In this document: in pieces, positions 14,666 to 29,080 of the stretch
Layout: each line of letters begins with the position of its first letter
How positions within the stretch are numbered: position 1 is the first letter of the stretch
Assembly (NCBI RefSeq): GCF_964340395.1
Contig: NC_135553.1
Coordinates: 18,538,501-18,602,500 of the forward strand
DNA: 64,000 nucleotides
Source of the DNA: Glandiceps talaboti
Taxonomy: Eukaryota; Hemichordata; Enteropneusta; Spengelidae
Direction of reading: 5' to 3'
The notes under the pieces: generated by a model
The model's database searches: none
Seen by the model: only the letters and a program-made list of their open reading frames with translations
What the model was told of the DNA's origin: nothing
Program-made: the position numbers and the translations under genes

Positions 14666-17600
14666 GCATGAATTTTGTGTCAACACTGTTCCCGAAGAAG
14701 AGCTTTAGTGTCTGGTATTTCGATGTTAGTTTGTGCGACTACTTGAATGGCTAACCACAAATTGCTAACTATGGTTACAGATCTGACACTATACAATATT
14801 CATTTCATAACTACATTCAATTTGGCGGATTCTTTTTTTTTTAAAAGGATTCCCGCGGTTTTTTTTTTGGTCAGGCGGTAAATTAAAAGTTACATTTGGT
14901 GAAGATAATAAATGAAGACAAACACTCTCGATGTCACCGCATAATACATTTGTACTGTCAAATTTAACTTCAATAAATATTACACCCAACTATGTTATGT
15001 GGTGAATGAACAGACAGCTTGTCTGCTACTACACAACCACTTCTTATTGAACCTGTTGATGCTACCAATCCTTTTTTTTACTCGTTGGAGCAAGTAAATC
15101 CACCGAAATAAGCTTATGTATTTACAAAAGTAAAGTCCTTCTATCCGTAAACAAGAGAGCTCCGATGTTTTAGAATGGGCTAAAACGCTTACATCGCATA
15201 TTTAGTAGTGTTACTATCCTAATACATTTATTGTCCTGAAAGTATTGACCGATGAAAGCCTCAACGGGATAAAGACATTTGCTTGCCTAAGGGCGGTTAG
15301 TTCCATTATCGACATTCAAGTCAGGCAATGCTCTACTATACGTACCCCTACTTGACTATGCGTGGTCTAAACAACCTCTTCATTATACCCGCCTCCCCGG
15401 AATCAAAGCCCATTCTACCATAAGCACCAAAGCTGACCGTACAGTGTAATCTTTACTCCTGGCTATTTTCATAATTAACGACGGCCTAGTAGCACTGATG
15501 CCGGGCAAACGAGCTCCACCCTCTAATCCCACCAATTTATCACAGTCATGCAATGGCTAGACACGCTATATAAAGACATGTGTAATAATGACAGATGAAG
15601 TTTCGACAAAAAATGTCAAATAAACTCTATCATAGATTTTACAGACAATATGTAACAACTTAAAAACTTAAAACACAACTTTAAATATAATTTTGAAACT
15701 ATATTAGTGTTGACGTATCTTTGCTGGGACTTAAACATTGTTGATTTTAAGGTCACGTTATTAGTGGTAAGTTTTGGCATCTCAGTAAATTTGTCCCGTC
15801 CTTTATAACGACCGTTCCAATAGTTCTAACGGTGACCCATAAACACTTGCAACTGAAGTGGTGTTATTTTTGTGAAAAAATGGTAAATTTCAAACGCTGA
15901 ATTTTAGAAACTGATAAAAACGACTTACTGGAAGCAGCCTGGGAAGCACGGGCTGTCACAATAGAGTGTACTGTATTAGCGTCGCGAGCACTGACTAAAC
16001 CGGTAAACATTACTGGGGAACGAAGACTCCTCTTTGAAGAATTGGCAGCTTTTTATTTTTCAAATTCAAAACTCAATTTTGAATAGCTCTAAAGGGGAAA
16101 CCAAACGTTGTACACGTGCATGAACAAGTCAACGGCATGTCTTTCTAATAATTTGTTTTGCCCTTAGTTATGTCTGTTTAGAAGCCACATTTTGATGAGC
16201 GAAACAATAGAATGAGCCTCCATTTATCTGCTTTCAATTTGTTTAATTCTTACCTTTTTTTCACTCCTGGCATGGATATATGTTAACATTAACAGCTACT
16301 AAATATGTGCATTTAATGGTTCTTTATTGCAATGCAAAGTAGTCGCAAGTAAAATTAAAAAAAACAACAACAACAAAGAAGACATTTTCTATCTGCTATA
16401 ATCTCTTATTGTGTTTGCTAACCACACTGGTTGGTATTGGTAAGCGCAGTTGATGTAATATCAAAACCTCAGAGCTATGAGAGATGAGGTCACCACCCGC
16501 GACGATTGTACATGTAATACAGAACAACTATGAGTGGGAACGTCTGCACGAGTGTACAGAGAGATGATTGAACATATCCCGTCTACATTTCGCTTGGCTT
16601 CTAATTAAAGCCGCGTCAACGGTCCGTTTTCTGACAAATTTATTATCAGACCAAGTCATTCAAAACCATTCAGATCCTACTCTAATGAGTTGAAGAAAAA
16701 AAATTCGTTCGCAGATAGCAATCTGATTGTTCTCTAGCAAGCTACTGTCGTGGTCGAAGACCAAGCGTCGAAATTCCTACTATATTCACACGCGTTATCC
16801 ACACTAAACATACTTTGAAACCTGGAGGAATGTCATTCAGTGAGCGGCGTCAAACAACTTGTTCCTTTACTACCCAACACTTATTTTTGAACATCGAAGA
16901 AGTTCTTATTCTCATTTATAAAATTACTATAATATGTGTCGGTCTATTTTTATGTGGTTCCTACATCCAGTCTGCAAAAAGCTACATTCTTTCCCATCAA
17001 ATTTTACAAAACTGATTCGTTGCTATGTACATGAAACGCCAAAACATAAAAGGTAAGCCTTGTAAATATCGATCATTGGTCAAGCAATGAACCAAATCTA
17101 AATAGAGTTACTAGCACACATCAAGTTTGTTATAAAAAAAACTACGCGGTCCTTAAGTATGCCATGATCATCAGAGTATTTGTAATACCTAAACTCAACC
17201 CTATAACCACCAAGTAATTGTTTGATGGTCTGAAATCTTTCCATCTAAGCACAGCCACTATTATCAATTACCGTGTACTTACTACAAAACAAATAACATA
17301 TATTCGAAGTTATTTTAAGCCGCCATATTAAAGCAAATCCGACAAGGCAGTTTATCACACACTAATAAACATGGCGATTCGGGAGAAAACAGTGATGTCA
17401 GTTGTTACATATGTTCCATATGTTAAGTACGGTGCTCTGTTTCAACATATGTGCACATACACACTGAGTGCCCGATGATTTCAATTACGATTCGTGTGCA
17501 TATCTTCACGTAAAATATAGACTATGTTTATCTCTTCTTTCCGTCTTCCTGTGAGTTGACTTAACTGCTTGTTACTCTTGCAAGTTTAAAGTTTACTATT

Positions 17601-17906
17601 AAATTTAGAGGAACTTATCAAAATCGTTTGTTGGCATGGCAACGATGACACATGGATTGTAAATAGAAAAAAAAATAACTAAAGTTTTCGTAGTGTTTCA
17701 CGCTTTCAATAAAAATCAGCTAGATAAAATTGGGTAACTTAACGAATGTTTCAAATATACTTTCCTAGTAAATCCTTTTAGTTTTAAAATTGGGATGTGA
17801 GTTGTAACCATGACAATATAAGGCTACATACAGTTCCTCTCCTTTCACACCATTCGAAAATTAAATGGTTTCAGGCAGAGTTTCTAATAGGGACGTACTC
17901 TTACTG
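14666..17906. other. Unassigned DNA downstream of noggin
   Basis: No coding signal or repeat tract of note. It could hold the noggin 3' UTR and regulatory elements; no AATAAA on the minus strand was convincing. Confidence 0.35.
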
Positions 17907-18677
17907 TTATTTTTTTTCTTTGCAAGTGCAGGTACATTCCGACGTGACCGGGTAAGGTATTTTGATCCATTTGCACCTCATTTTCTTCTTAGTCCCCCTC
18001 TTCGAGCGATCCGGTTTTGGAGGCTTCGATGATTTTGATTTACAGTACCAACGCAGAAGGTATATTTCGGTGACTTTCCCAGGTTCGCATGTCATTCCTT
18101 CCGGCCAAGAACACGGTTGTCCGGCACACCGACCATGTTTTATCCAGTGTGGCCAGAAAAGTTGTCCTACGTTGACCCATTGGTGTTCGACGGCACACGA
18201 AGATTTCTGGATCAGCCATTTTTGCAATATATCCGCTGTGCTTTGCTCCATTTCCACCTCTCTGTTGTTCTCGTCGATATAAGTGAAGTTCAACATCGAC
18301 GCCTGACTAATTAGTGAATCTTGAACCAAAGTAGTTTCTGGTGCCATTTTTTCATCAGGCTCTTCCATTGACATCCACATAGTATCAAGATCACGCCCCA
18401 GTTTCTTCTTAAGTTTCTTTGTACGAAGATCTCTCGCTTTTGGTTTAAGGTCCTCTTCGATAGTATCTAGCCCACCAATAATGGGTTGCGTTCTGTCACG
18501 ACTGGGATCCAGGTACGGTGGTGATCCTTGGAGTGCTCGTAAACTTACTAAAGTGTCATCTTCGGCAGTATCGGCTTTATCCGCATGTTCTTTGGCTTGC
18601 GTATTCACAAATACATGCTGCAAGATTATCCAGAACAGGCAGACGGTGATTAAAACCCCTTGATTTCTTAGTGGCAT
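17907..18677 (-). CDS. noggin: Noggin, secreted BMP antagonist (single exon)
   Basis: Complete 256-residue ORF from ATG (18677-18675) to TAA, with no intron, as in most animal noggin genes. Noggin is a secreted dimeric cystine-knot protein that binds BMP ligands outside the cell and blocks their receptors. Visible features: an N-terminal signal peptide (about residues 1-28, hydrophobic core ITVCLFWIILQ); a proline-containing segment near residues 51-69 (GSPPYLDPSRDRTQPII) matching the 'clip' region that vertebrate noggin uses against BMP; a basic stretch RTKKLKKKL (85-93); one N-glycosylation sequon NFT (130); and a C-terminal knot with nine cysteines from residue 161, including FWPHWIKHGRC, PEGMTCEP, LLRWYC and the final SECTCTC. 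It is slightly longer than human noggin (232 residues), mainly through a basic insertion of about 20 residues (213-234) between the fifth and sixth knot cysteines. Identification is firm; the regulatory region was not resolved. Confidence 0.95.
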   Translation of the reverse strand: MPLRNQGVLITVCLFWIILQHVFVNTQAKEHADKADTAEDDTLVSLRALQGSPPYLDPSRDRTQPIIGGLDTIEEDLKPKARDLRTKKLKKKLGRDLDTMWMSMEEPDEKMAPETTLVQDSLISQASMLNFTYIDENNREVEMEQSTADILQKWLIQKSSCAVEHQWVNVGQLFWPHWIKHGRCAGQPCSWPEGMTCEPGKVTEIYLLRWYCKSKSSKPPKPDRSKRGTKKKMRCKWIKIPYPVTSECTCTCKEKK

Positions 18678-19968
18678 GGTTTAAATATTCATTCGCATTT
18701 GGTGAGTGGGCAAATGTGGTGTGTAGACTAATCAAGTACAGGTTAACCAGCCACCGTGTGAATAAGACTAGCGTTAGTCCACAATAAGCATGTCGATACT
18801 CTTTTAAACAGTGCAGTGCCGTAATGTCTGCAACGCTCCTTTTAAAAATAGACGCTAGGATACCGGGCAAAGCCTTTATCTATATGTACACGTATATCTA
18901 CTGGGTGAGAAACCAATAGAAATCGGCAACACTAATGATGAACTGTGCTCTTGCCACAGACAAACATAAATTAATCGGCAATATAGATGGACTGTTGATA
19001 ACCTTGTACGTAGACCAAGGCGACGAGACTCAGCTCATAAGAGTGAGTGTTCTTTAGTATGACACCGTTATTGCCAAAGCATTCACCGTAACGTATCACT
19101 AAGTAGCATTTGTAGTGTATAAGTTTGGTAGAACTATGTCCATTTAAAGCGCTCTACTTCTCAGTCCATGACTTCACAAGTTGGCTTCAACGGAGCAACG
19201 TTGCGATGCACCCAAGGCTCTTCCTAGACTGCCACTCTCACATACCATATCCAAGCATTCGTCACGTGGTTGCCAGTTTACATGTAAAGGTCATGTCATT
19301 CCAATTCGTCAGCTAAGTACCGCCGGCATCGAGTCAATGGAGAAAAGTTGCTATGAATAAATTAGACGCCTACTACCAAGCACTTAGACTGATTATATGC
19401 ACCGAACACACGGATCACCAAGACAAACGTATTCAAATGTCAAAAGACACGTATAATTTTTATTGGACGGGAACTCTCTAAACATTAACGAATCCAAGAC
19501 AAACAACTTTTTTTTGTATATGCTAACTATTTCGAATTCTGAATGTCAAATTGCATTTGTAAACGGTTTATGGTTAATAGCATAATGGAAATATGGAAAG
19601 ATGAATTATGGGACAAACTGCTTTACCGAAAGTCATATCGTGGGAGTTAAAAAGATTTGAGAAGTTAAGATCAAGATATATAGCTACACTGACCTTTGAT
19701 GGTATATCGTTTAAATGAAATAGATGAGAGATTACATCCCCAATATTTCACCCAGGGATATTTGATACATAACTCACACAAATTCACGTGGATTACATAA
19801 ACATGATATGCAGTGGGATACATTTCCATTTTCCTGTCTACACATAACACGTACAGCCAGAGGACCACAATGAAATGACACTTTGTGTACTCGAACATGG
19901 GGTTCCATTTACAGACTGTGATACTTTATGTAATGTAGTTAACAATCTAGAAAGTTAAACAATCATGG

Positions 19969-20230
19969 GTATGTATGTATGTATGTATGTATGTATGTAT
20001 GTATGTATGTATGTATGTATGTATGTATGTATGTATGTATGTATGTATGTATGTATGTATGTGTGTGTGTGTGTGTGCGTGTGTGCGTGCGTGCGTGAGT
20101 GAGTGCGTGCGTGCGTGCGTGCATGTATGTATGTATGTATGTATGTATGTATGTATGTAGATAGGTAGGTAGGTATGTATGTAGTTAGGTAGGTAGGTTG
20201 TCGGTCTAGATAGGTAGGTAGAGGGGAGGG
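19969..20230. repeat. Microsatellite (GTAT)n-(GT)n-(GC/GT)n-(GTAG)n
   Basis: About 100 bp of near-pure GTAT, then GTGC and GTAT again, degrading into TAGG units. Confidence 0.9.
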
Positions 20231-21488
20231 AGGTTTCTCTTAAACTGAATTGCTTAAATGACAGTTTCATAAATTCTAGAATGACAGAACAGAAAAATAT
20301 AATTTTTGCATAACATTTTCAAAATCCTTCAATGATTCTTAATATGAATATCAATTATAACTGAAGTGTGGGAGTTGCGTATAAACTATCAAAAGATGTA
20401 GATGGTGTAAATATTTGTAATAAACGTTTTAAAATGATGCTACATACTAATATCTCAGACCATTAAAGTGATCCGAGTTAATACATAGCTGACACCATTG
20501 CGTGTAAAACTGAAACACTGGCTCTATCAATGTCATGACGTCACATTTTTACTAAGCCGTACCGGGAAGTTCTCATATATATATATACTCGAGATGGTCA
20601 TCAAACTCTCATCTTAGCATGCTTAGGAAGAACACGTCATCATGTACACCTTAATGACTGCTAGAGTACAGACATCAAAAGAGCCATTAAGGTATTAACA
20701 TACACCAGAAAGAATTAACTAGCACTGTCAATTCACTTGTATCCTCAGCTTTCAAACCATACAATTGACACCTTTTACAATTCCCCTCCGATCGTTTTCA
20801 CATTTCCTTAAAAGAGGAATTTCGAGGCCATTTATGTGAAAGCGTTTTTTCATCTATGTTTGTTTTCTAAAAAGAGAAGAAGAAAGGGCTACTCATTTAA
20901 CTTTCATTGCTTTGCTCTATCTCTTTCATTGGTTATTCTTACTACATACGTAGCGTCATAGGACGTTCTCACAAGCCAGCTTCATTTCCCAACGAGCGAG
21001 CGCGTTTTAGTTTACCCCTGTGGAAATGTTGTAGAAATGTTCACGCCCACTGGTTTGGTGTTGAGTCCGAAATCCCATTTTAGACAAATTTAGTCTAAAA
21101 GTATCGTTGTAACTTAACCCTCAACCCCATTTTAGCCCGAGTGAGATCACTTACTAGATAATCCCATTTTAGACTATCCTCCCCAAATAACTTCATTTAC
21201 TAGAGTATTACATCAACTACTCCTCGGGGGTTCGTAATGAATGTATCATCAAAATATCACTGACATTGTTTCTTGACTACGCAAGAAGTTACATATATAT
21301 CTTCGAAAACGTGACATATTTCCTGAGCTACATGTCGACGGATTATGTACATAACATGGCCGTACCAGAAATGTTGCTATAACATCACCCTTATAAATTT
21401 AATACAAACCAGAGGTTGAGGTTTTTGCATTAAAATACAGAAAATGTAAAACTATACAATACATGTTACATGTTACAAGTTGGAGGGG

Positions 21489-21490
<2 letters not shown>

Positions 21491-21539
<49 letters not shown>
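21491..21539. repeat. Microsatellite (GT)n
   Basis: Pure GT tract of about 49 bp. Confidence 0.9.
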
Positions 21540-21542
<3 letters not shown>

Positions 21543-22800
21543 TACTTGTGACCGTTTGTTATATGACTTAGGTTGACGCTATTTTTCTTTCATGTTTCTC
21601 ATTACTTTTTCATGGCAACTATAGGTCGGTCGGTCGGTCGATTTTTTTTTAAAAAAAGAAAAAAGTAAAGCAATAAAAAAATCATCTTCAACCTATCTTC
21701 TTTTTATTGGATTCCTCGTAACAAGCCCTTTCCTCTACACAACTGGCATGTTCTCAGTCTCCCCGGCCTACTTGAATAATTTCCGTCATCAAAGAAATGC
21801 TCTGTTCGTGAACAAGTGTCGTCGTCACCGTTATGACTGCAGGTGACGCTGACAGTCCCCAGACACTTCCTTATTCGTGCCAGAGAAGGCAGCTGTTCCA
21901 CAATTAGGGCGGGCGAAAATTTAAAAAAAAATGCGTTAAAAAAAAAATTGATGTCGAAGGTGAAAATTTGGGGTCGGTCGGGTCGGTGAAATAGACAAAA
22001 ATAGGATCACCCTTTACTGAAATGCCTGAGAATTACAACTAAAATAACTCCAAGTTGCAGAATGTTAATGATTTGGCGACAGTGAATGTGACAGAAGAGC
22101 CTAACGACGTGATCGTAACTAGGACGCCAGGAAGAGGGGTACTGACAATCAAGGCGAGACGAAGTGTAGATATTAAGACACCGGCAGTTTGATTAGATTT
22201 AATACTTGAAATTAAATAGAACACGGTCAGATTGAAATATCGACAACTTTTTACCAAAACAGCGCCAGTGCTTTCCTCTGAAATTTGTGAGACTTGGAAG
22301 ACTTGAATTTATTATCCCCTTGACCTTGATACTTATCATTCGGATCATACCACACTGCTGTATGACAGACATGACAGTGTTTCAAGAATTTCTCTGCAAT
22401 AGGCCTGTGAGATCGAACAGTCTATACGCTAACGTCTAAGTAGGTGGTCGGTATACACTAAAGCTGTACACCATCTGTAGAATCACGTATATAGATTGAC
22501 TATGTATGGGCCACACTGCACTTTTTACATAACACAGGGAGGGCACAACAACATTCGACAATAAGGTGATTTGTAAAATAGCAATCACCAAATCAGATAT
22601 ATTTTAGCTGATCATGAGTAAATTTACTGAAAACTTGCCAGTGACGTGTAACAAACAAATTTGAATAGATAACTGTAGTCATCTACACATATACATTATT
22701 ATTAAGGTGAACTGTAGCCATAGGCCTACCTTCAGTCAGCTAGGCAGACTGAGATGTGGTGATACTTGATCCACGTAAAGTGTTCAGATTAATCGTCTTG

Positions 22801-23001
22801 GATGCCCCTCCTCCTTCCACCCCGACCACCACCACCACCACCACCACCACCACCACCACCACCACCACCACCACCACCACCACTATTGCGACCACTACCA
22901 TTTCCACCACCACCCACCACCACCACACCACCACATCACCCCACCACCATCGCCTCCCCCTTCCCACCACCACCACCACCACCACCATCACCACCACCTC
23001 C

Positions 23002-23047
<46 letters not shown>

Positions 23048-23048
23048 A

Positions 23049-23084
<36 letters not shown>

Positions 23085-23145
23085 TGCCACCACCACATCA
23101 CCCCACCACCATCGCCTCCCCCTTCCCACCACCACCACCACCACC

Positions 23146-23177
<32 letters not shown>

Positions 23178-23186
23178 CAACAACAA
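22801..23186. repeat. Trinucleotide satellite (ACC)n-(AAC)n-(ATC)n
   Basis: About 385 bp of trinucleotide repeats, in which a block of about 80 bp (CACATCACCCCACCACCATC plus flanks) appears twice, showing internal duplication. All frames through it are homopolymer-like and not genes. Confidence 0.9.
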
Positions 23187-25179
23187 ATGATAGTAACAGC
23201 ACATCAAAGCTATCAATGATATCAAGATATCAATTATTATTGGAATGCCACCAATAAGAATTAGACCCTCCTAGAGTAAAATATAAACACCCCCCCCCCC
23301 AATCTCCAATGATATATTGTTCAAAGGTAGAAAATATGCGACTTAATTCTAGTTGGAAATTAAAACTTGCAAACCTTGAAAGTTTTAGGACTCGGTGTTC
23401 TATTTATATTCAGACAGCACCTGATACCGAGACAAAACAACTTATGATATGTCACCATATGTATAGCATAGTGAAATCGAAGGTTATAATCACAGTAGAA
23501 GAACGGCGGTATTGTTGTTCGATATTTGGCGTTATATTTACTCAAAACTTGAAAACATCATACTCAATGTTACATTGCAATTGCAAATATTGTCGCTTGA
23601 TGACGCCAACAGTTCTGCTCATTTTGATCACTGACAATGTTGTGTTTGAAAACTGTTACAGCACAAACTAAAATAAGTCATTGGTTCAAAATATAGAAAA
23701 ACACTATCAGAATGTTTATCAAGTACACAGACGATTATCTGTTCTGTGCCCACGTGATATTATTAAAGCTATGTCTGTATGTACAATATTTTACTCTACT
23801 TGATACCGCTGTTGAAATTCTACGATAACGTAACATTCCTCCATTCCGTCAATATATATATTTTATCTCAAAGACCCCGTTGTACGTTTGTAGCTCATAT
23901 CACACTTGTGTGCATTTTATATTCAATAATTACAGTGTGTATGTCTCAAACTTACCATACCGACAGTTACCATGGTGCAACATCCATTCATCACATGTGT
24001 GAGTAAGATTTTTTTTTTTTTTTTTAGGGGGGGGGGTATTATGAATATTCACTTCACAAAAATTGTGTATTTCTCAAAAGGTTTGAGAATTTTTATTTTT
24101 TTTGGTGCCAATTCAGGTACTGCCACAGTGTTTTTTAAAACAACGTTTATTATGTCATTCCGCGTAAATCATCACATATTGCCAGATCTGTTTCTCTCGC
24201 CTAAAATATTGGAGGGGGGGGGGGACTCAGGAAAATAAGCTAATCAACCGCATCTTCTTTACCAAGAGCTGTATAATGCCATTAATGGTGACGGCGTCGC
24301 TTAGTCAAACAGAAATATCCAGTGACGCGACATGTCATATAAACGCCGTCTCGATTTTATCAGCCGTGAAATCATATTAAACAAATAAACGTATTCACGA
24401 GCAATGAATATGTCTGCTCGCTTCAGTATTGTCTCGAAGCAACTAACCGAATCCACAGGAAATGGCAAATTATGTTCTTCATCCGTCTCAAGATCTTATT
24501 TATCCAATAATTGGTATCTGGAGACCACTAGAATGTATTCAGAGTAGACAGTAATTGTGTTTAATAATAGGCAACCAGGTCGTCTCTCATAACTGCTTAT
24601 TTTCTTTCCATTAAATACAAACCACAAGAAATATAACAAATGCTTAGGTATTTTCCTAAAAGTATTTGTTGCCTTCAATCAGAAACACGCACAGTTTAGA
24701 GATCGGCTGTTATGGTTGATTTGCTCGAAAAAATAGCAAAAAAAAATATCCTTGACCTCAATTTTGGTGTGAGTATTAACCCCTCGAACTTACTTATTTT
24801 CCCCCGTTCTATTCGTACACATGGTTGTCGCTGTTGATAGCTATTTTTCATTTATTTACTTTATTCACAATATATACTTCGCATGGTTAGTTTTCCCATT
24901 TACATGTATTTAATGAATGTATGTTGAAAATGTGGCAATGCTTGAACTAAAATAAACTTAAAAAGACAGAAATTAGCAAGAAGTTCTAACTAGTTTGTAC
25001 TGAAATACAAGTGTAGTTTAGTTTAGTTTAGTTTAGGCGGTAAAGCAAACAGAGCCAAAACACAAATTTAAACATAACTTTGGCCTGACTATACGTTCCT
25101 GACTCCCTGCATTACATACTGATTGTGAGGATATAGTTTTGTAAACGCAACCTCTAACAACCCTCCCAAACAATAACAA

Positions 25180-25258
25180 AAAAGCAAACAAACAAGCAAA
25201 CAAACAAACAAACAAACAAACAAACAAACAAATAAATAAACAAACAAACAAACAAACA
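25180..25258. repeat. Microsatellite (CAAA)n
   Basis: AAAC/CAAA units with occasional GCAAA and TAAA variants. Confidence 0.85.
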
Positions 25259-27924
25259 ACTCAACATTCTAAGCACGACCTTAAATATGCTAATTGGGTA
25301 GGACAACGTTTAAAAGTATCATTTTGAAAATACTCTGATTCCTTAGCCCGCCCTGAACTTGTCATAAACATGATGGCAAGAAGTTGTATACTGACCGACT
25401 ACTAGTTAATTGTACTAGCTCCCATTGAAAATCTACATCTAGGCATGCGCCTTCCAATTAAAGCCTATACGTTATGGTGTCCTAGTCTGAAATGGGGTGT
25501 GCTCTTTGCACTAAATTTTGTTTTGAAAAGTTCATACTGAAGATTCACCTAAATCTAAACGTATTTATGTGTTTGTTTGAAAAAGGGATAGGGATTTTGC
25601 CTTTTGCCTCGGCCAGCAAGCTATTAAAAGTGAGTACCCCTCTGTTAACCCCAATGTGGAAGCTCAGAGGAAAGTCGAAGGTAGGAGAAGCCTACGTGAA
25701 AACAAATTTAAACAACTGGTGACATGTTTCCCCCCATGCACTAATTATCATGACACTAAAAAAACAGTCATGCGAATCGTTTGACCAGTAATTGAATTGA
25801 TGGAGATCACGTGATGAAGACATTCAAGGATTGTAGTATATCATTGACACTGCTACCGCTATGAACTGAGAAAAAGAAGAAGATTTCAAGTGGGGAAATT
25901 TCTTCATGCTTGCCCTGGAATGGGCACTGAAGATATAGTATGTCTGCATGTGTGAAGTAGACATACATGTACTTAGTATATTGGGCAGAATCAACCGAAT
26001 CATTCACTTCTGTTCTGGAGAAAGACATGCACAAAAGGTAAATCAACTTGATGATGAATAGTGAAATCAGCAAAGTTATAGATTATGAATTCACAAATTG
26101 TTGGATATAAATGTGTACAAGAATCTCTACGTAATACAATATGGAAATGAAGATAATGAAGAAGGGGGGGGGGGCCGGGGGTAGGGGTGGGAGGATGAGC
26201 TGAGTGGAATGGGTTGAGGGGAGAGCAATGAGAAATAAAAATATCAACAGTAAAACAAAATCTAATGTGCATTTCATACTATAAATCCTATTTCCATTTT
26301 AGATTTTCTTATTTTAGTATAACCGTCTCCCAAATCAAACGTTGCCATGGTGATACAAAACCGACTTAATGATATTTGTTACGCAACCTATTAGGTGAAT
26401 AGAGTACGTTGCTATGGTAGCACAGAATTGTTTTTATCGAAACAGTTTCTTGATGCGTGTAGAACTAATGTGTTAAAAGTTTACTTGAGGAAAAAAACTC
26501 ATGGCTATAATTGATATTTCTTAAGAGCCTGCTTCGAAAAAAGGGACAAGTCATGAAAGTGTAATTCACTCATGATCAATTACTTAAAATATTTCCCCGA
26601 TAGATTATGTGATTCATTTATGTAATAATGAATTTATATATTGAGTTAAGTCATCGCCAAAACCATTATTTTCCGATCGGGGTTTTCAGAAGCCGGAACT
26701 ACGTCATCGCTTGGTCATTTTGTAATAGGGTTAAGTGAGCTTTTCATTCGATGACGTCATAGAGTGATGACGAATTTGAATGAGTCAAAGCTATTGAGTA
26801 GCCAGCTGTCGATTTTAATACCTTCATCGATCTCAGGAGTATTTTACGTGGGCTGTGATAATATTAGTTTCTTGTTAAATATGCAGAATAACTTGATGTC
26901 TTCCGTACGCAAAATTGCCGTTTTTTTTGTAATTAACTAACTTCTGAGCAAACATTACCTTTTAGTATTTGCATATTGCTTAAGGTAAATAATGATTCTT
27001 GGAGTAACATAGTGATTAATAACTTCAACATTGCAATATCCATCAATTTTCTATTTTTAAACTTTCAATTTCCTAACACCCAAAGCCATTTTCTTCGATC
27101 TAATTAATGTTATAATTCATAATTCTTATTAATTTTACAATTTATATTTCTGACATATCAATGCACCAATTAATCAACTAATCAATCAATCAATTGATCC
27201 ATCGATCGTTTGATAAATCAATAAAATGACATATGAATAGATTTAATACATATACGAAGTTGATAATCTTGAATTTGATATAATACTATATGTTGCCATG
27301 ACTACTGGTTCTGCTTTTAACAATCTACAACTGTCTGGGCGATGGCATTATGTTTACATAGTCGAGTTCAAATTCAGTGGTTCAATCACGAGACGACTTA
27401 GTAACTTGATCTTTAAGTTCTTAAAATATGTACGTGGTAAAGTTAAAATTCAGGGTTCAGTGGTGGCGAAAATTGTTGTAATAATGAACTTGATCGGCAT
27501 TTATTACATTTCTAGGACACCGGCCTAAGTGCATTTTACGACTCAGAATATTTGTTAAACGTGAGTAACTTAAAAATACTTGTTTTTGTATGCAATCATG
27601 CAATTTAATGGAGTACATTGATAATAATAATAATTATCATTTTTATTTCGAGAACGAAATATATAACATCATACAAAATAACGATTTACAAAATATTTAC
27701 AAGAAGACACAAAAAGACAGAAAAGGATACATAGGATACATAGTTCATTTGATTTGATGTTGTCTCATGTACAAGCTGGAGTTACTTTCTTTGATCTTTT
27801 CAACACTAGATGGCGCTCTACTCAATATCACGCTACTACTAATTACAAGGATTTTTAGAGGGCGAAATAGTTCCCCAATATTAAAAATTAAATAAAAGAT
27901 CCTCTTTGGTGTTTGTCTTTGATG

Positions 27925-28215
27925 TTTACAATACAATACAATACAATACAATACAATACAATACAATACAATACAATACAATACAATACAATACAATACA
28001 ATACAATACAATACAATACAATACAATACAATACAATACGATAAAATACGATACGATACAATACAATACAATACAATGCAATACAATGTAATGCAATACA
28101 ACACAATACAATGCAATGCAATACAACACAACACAACACAATACAATGCAACACAATACACTAAACAACACTAAAATGCAATGCAATACAATACAATACA
28201 ATGCAATACGATACA
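27925..28215. repeat. Pentanucleotide satellite (ATACA)n
   Basis: About 290 bp of ATACA units. The first half is nearly perfect; the second half carries G and C substitutions, so it appears older. Confidence 0.9.
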
Positions 28216-28547
28216 AGACGATCTATTTTATTACTCTCAGAGGGAGAACTGAAATGTCTATTTTGAAACATACAAAAATGACAAACATTATGTAGAAAAC
28301 AAACAAACAAAGCAATGCTATGAACAAATTAAAATAATACATACATAGACTTTGACCAAAATAAATAAATAATTACAGATAAAAAGTAGACACTTGGTCA
28401 ACCTAATCATCCATCAAAATTGGTTACAGCTTTTGGGATCAAATAAACGTTGCGTATGACACGTGTACATAGCTATCACAGTCACAGTGAAAGAGTGCAC
28501 GTGGCTGCTATATTCTGACCACAGGGCGCCCATACCAGGAACCGCGT

Positions 28548-28760
28548 TACAAACAAACAAACAAACAAACAAACAAGCAAGCAAGCAAACAAACAAACAA
28601 ACAAACAAACAAACAGACAAAGCAAACAAACAAACAAGCAAACAAACAAACAAAACAAACAAACAAACAAACAAACAACCAAGCAAGCAAGCAAGCAAAC
28701 AAACAAATAAGCAAGCATGCAAACAAACGACAAATAACCAAATAAATAAATAAAGATAGA
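28548..28760. repeat. Microsatellite (CAAA)n/(CAAG)n
   Basis: About 210 bp of CAAA units with CAAG variants, closing in AATA units. Confidence 0.85.
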
Positions 28761-29053
28761 CAAAGAAAAAGATATTCATGGATGTATACTAGATATGTTT
28801 TTATACTCATCCGTGTGTGTTTGTATGATGAGTGTAAACATATCTAGTTATACCCCATGAACATGTTTGTTTGTTTGTTTGTTTATTTATTTATTTTTTA
28901 GTATATTTGTAGCGTGTTTCCTTGTTTGTAACTCGGTTCCTGGGCTCCCTGTGTTATGACTGTTGACTGATCGAACAATTGTTGCAACAGCACAACTCCG
29001 TAGACATACAGTGTTGCGTGGAAAGTTGAGAATAGTGACAATTGCGGAACTGT

Positions 29054-29080
29054 GTTTTTTTTTTTTTTTTTTTTTTTTTT
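29054..29080. repeat. Poly-T tract
   Basis: About 26 consecutive T. It could be the reverse-strand tail of a retroposed sequence, but no body was recognised. Confidence 0.6.

Noticed and set aside
22740-23257. Open frames on both strands rich in Val, Met, Thr or Pro
   Set aside because: Pure trinucleotide-repeat artefacts, open on both strands at once.
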